Part shown: positions 62,722 through 64,000 of the stretch, one piece after another
Numbering within the stretch: position 1 is the first letter of the stretch
Layout: every line of letters starts with the position of its first letter
DNA from: Acidovorax sp. 1608163
Lineage (GTDB): Bacteria; Pseudomonadota; Gammaproteobacteria; Burkholderiales; Burkholderiaceae_C
Reading direction: 5' to 3'
Assembly (NCBI RefSeq): GCF_003669015.1
Contig: NZ_CP033069.1
Coordinates: forward strand, 2,800,501-2,864,500
Length of the DNA stretch: 64,000 bases
Program-made: the position numbers and the translations under genes
The notes under the pieces: model-generated
The model's database searches: none
Told to the model about the DNA's origin: nothing
The model's input: the letters and a program-made list of their open reading frames with translations, nothing else

Positions 62722-64000
62722 ATGAAAAAGCCCAAACTGGTGATGGTGGGAAATGGCATGGCCGGTGTGCGCACGCTGGAAGAGCTGCTCAAGATTGCCC
62801 CCGATCTGTATGACATCACGGTGTTTGGCGCCGAGCCACACCCGAACTACAACCGCATCCTGCTGTCGCCCGTGCTGGCAGGCGAGCAGACGCTGGACGA
62901 GATCATTCTGAACGACTGGCAGTGGTACGCCGACAACCACATCACGCTGCACACCGGCTTCACGGTCAATGATGTGGACCGCGTGCGCCGCGTGGTGAGC
63001 GCCACCAGCAAGGACGGCGATGTGATCACCGCCGAATACGACCGCCTCATCATCGCCACAGGCTCCAACCCCTTCATCTTGCCCATCCCCGGCAAAGACC
63101 TGCAAGGCGTGCTGGCCTACCGCGACATTGCCGACACCCAGGCCATGATCGACGCCGCTGCCACCTACAAGCACGCGGTGGTGATCGGCGGTGGCCTGCT
63201 GGGCCTGGAGGCCGCCAATGGCCTCATGAAGCGCGGCATGCAAGTGAGCGTGGTGCATGTGGGCGACTGGCTGATGGAGCGCCAACTGGACGACGTGGCC
63301 GGCAAGATGCTGCAAAAGTCGCTGCAAGAGCGCGGCATGCAGTTCTTGATGAAAGCACAGACACAAGAGCTGGTGGGCAACGCCGAAGGCCGCGTGGCCA
63401 GCGTCAAGTTCAAAGACGGCACCGAGGTGCCCGCCGACCTTGTAGTGATGGCCGTTGGCATCCGCCCCAACACGGCCCTGGCCGAAAAAATGCGCCTGTA
63501 CGTGAACCGCGGCATTGTGGTGAGCGACACGCTGCAAACCACCACCGACGCCCGCATCTACGCCGTGGGCGAATGTGCCGCGCACCGGGGCATTGCCTAC
63601 GGTCTGGTCGCCCCGCTGTTTGAGCAGGGCAAGGTGCTGGCCAACCATTTGGCCGAGTTCGGCATCGGCCGCTACCAGGGATCGCTCACCTCCACCAAGC
63701 TCAAAGTCACGGGCATCGATCTGTTCAGCGCAGGCGACTTCCAGGGCGGCGAGAACACCGAAGAGATCGTGATGAGCGACCCCTTTGGCGGCGTGTACAA
63801 AAAGCTGGTCATCAAGGACGACAAGCTGGTGGGCGCCTGCCTGTATGGCGACACGGTGGACGGCAGCTGGTACTTCAAGCTGCTGCGCGACGGCCGCAGC
63901 GTGAGCGACATCCGCGACAAGCTGATGTTTGGCGAAAGCAACATCGGCGACGTGGGCCACCAGGGCCACAACAAGGCCGCAGCCATGGCCGACAGCGACG
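62722..64000 (+). CDS. nirB: Assimilatory nitrite reductase large subunit, NAD(P)H-dependent (5' part)
   Basis: Reduces nitrite to ammonium in the cytoplasm with NAD(P)H. The window ends inside the gene after 426 codons, about half of the usual 800-850 residues. Seen here is the FAD/NAD(P) oxidoreductase module: LVMVGNGMAGVRTLEELL (FAD), NYNRILLSPVLAGE, RLIIATGSNPFILPIPG, VVIGGGLLGLEAANGLMKRG (NAD) and DARIYAVGECAAHRGIAYGLVAP. The [4Fe-4S]/siroheme domains lie beyond the window. ATG 62722 has GGAG seven bases upstream. It is controlled by the sigma-54 promoter and ANTAR leader just described. Confidence 0.95.
   Translation, partial: MKKPKLVMVGNGMAGVRTLEELLKIAPDLYDITVFGAEPHPNYNRILLSPVLAGEQTLDEIILNDWQWYADNHITLHTGFTVNDVDRVRRVVSATSKDGDVITAEYDRLIIATGSNPFILPIPGKDLQGVLAYRDIADTQAMIDAAATYKHAVVIGGGLLGLEAANGLMKRGMQVSVVHVGDWLMERQLDDVAGKMLQKSLQERGMQFLMKAQTQELVGNAEGRVASVKFKDGTEVPADLVVMAVGIRPNTALAEKMRLYVNRGIVVSDTLQTTTDARIYAVGECAAHRGIAYGLVAPLFEQGKVLANHLAEFGIGRYQGSLTSTKLKVTGIDLFSAGDFQGGENTEEIVMSDPFGGVYKKLVIKDDKLVGACLYGDTVDGSWYFKLLRDGRSVSDIRDKLMFGESNIGDVGHQGHNKAAAMADSD

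Overview
The window is GC-rich bacterial chromosome. It looks like a Betaproteobacterium of the family Comamonadaceae (Acidovorax-like). This rests on the gene content, the codon bias, and a dispersed intergenic repeat (GCGCTAGCAGCTAT plus a short AT tail) that I associate with that family. The assignment is inference from the sequence alone. I see no tRNA, rRNA, CRISPR array, transposase or prophage gene.

Layout. 0.1-4.5 kb: acyltransferase, then a GbsR/MarR-type regulator with a perfect 20-bp-arm operator-like palindrome, followed by a cyanide-insensitive-type cytochrome bd oxidase (cydAB). 4.6-9.3 kb: nitronate monooxygenase, a large acyl-CoA dehydrogenase and its electron acceptor EtfBA. 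9.5-18.1 kb: a frameshifted MscS channel, an enoyl-CoA hydratase-like protein, an HDAC-family deacetylase, a MoxR/DUF58/transglutaminase operon and MltB. 18.0-28.9 kb: a long minus-strand operon of three luciferase-like monooxygenases, an M20 amidohydrolase, a GNAT acetyltransferase, two paralogous amino-acid-binding proteins and a fused permease-ATPase. It matches the plan of the Bacillus ytmI/yxe sulfur-amino-acid salvage operons. 29-38.4 kb: small heat-shock protein, a TolC-MacA-MacB-like export operon with a Fur-box-like site, an AraC regulator divergent from an aldehyde dehydrogenase, and tsaD. 46-51.7 kb: CBS protein, then a TRAP transporter, gluconokinase and LacI-type regulator (probable gluconate uptake). 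51.7-56.3 kb: an AT-shifted island with a tandem-repeat IPTL-CTERM surface protein, bordered on the right by a decayed copy of the lacI 3' end.

The most coherent system is nitrate assimilation, spread over 39.8-46.2 kb and 58.4-64 kb. It comprises an ANTAR regulator (NasT-like), the nrtABC nitrate ABC transporter, a NIT-domain-like chemoreceptor, a NarK-type transporter, a bifunctional PP2C-kinase and nirB, which runs off the window end. Four promoters (nasT, nrtA, narK, nirB) carry sigma-54 -24/-12 elements with exact GG-N10-GC spacing, with NtrC-like sites or half-sites nearby. The three structural operons each begin with a leader holding two hexaloop hairpins followed by an intrinsic terminator, the known target layout for ANTAR antiterminators. 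The inferred logic is nitrogen limitation (NtrC/sigma-54) starting transcription and nitrate (through NasT) permitting read-through.

Two genes (mscS and the IPTL-CTERM gene) are broken by a single missing base in a homopolymer, so sequencing error must be considered. Start codons were re-chosen using ribosome-binding sites, overlaps and family N-termini.
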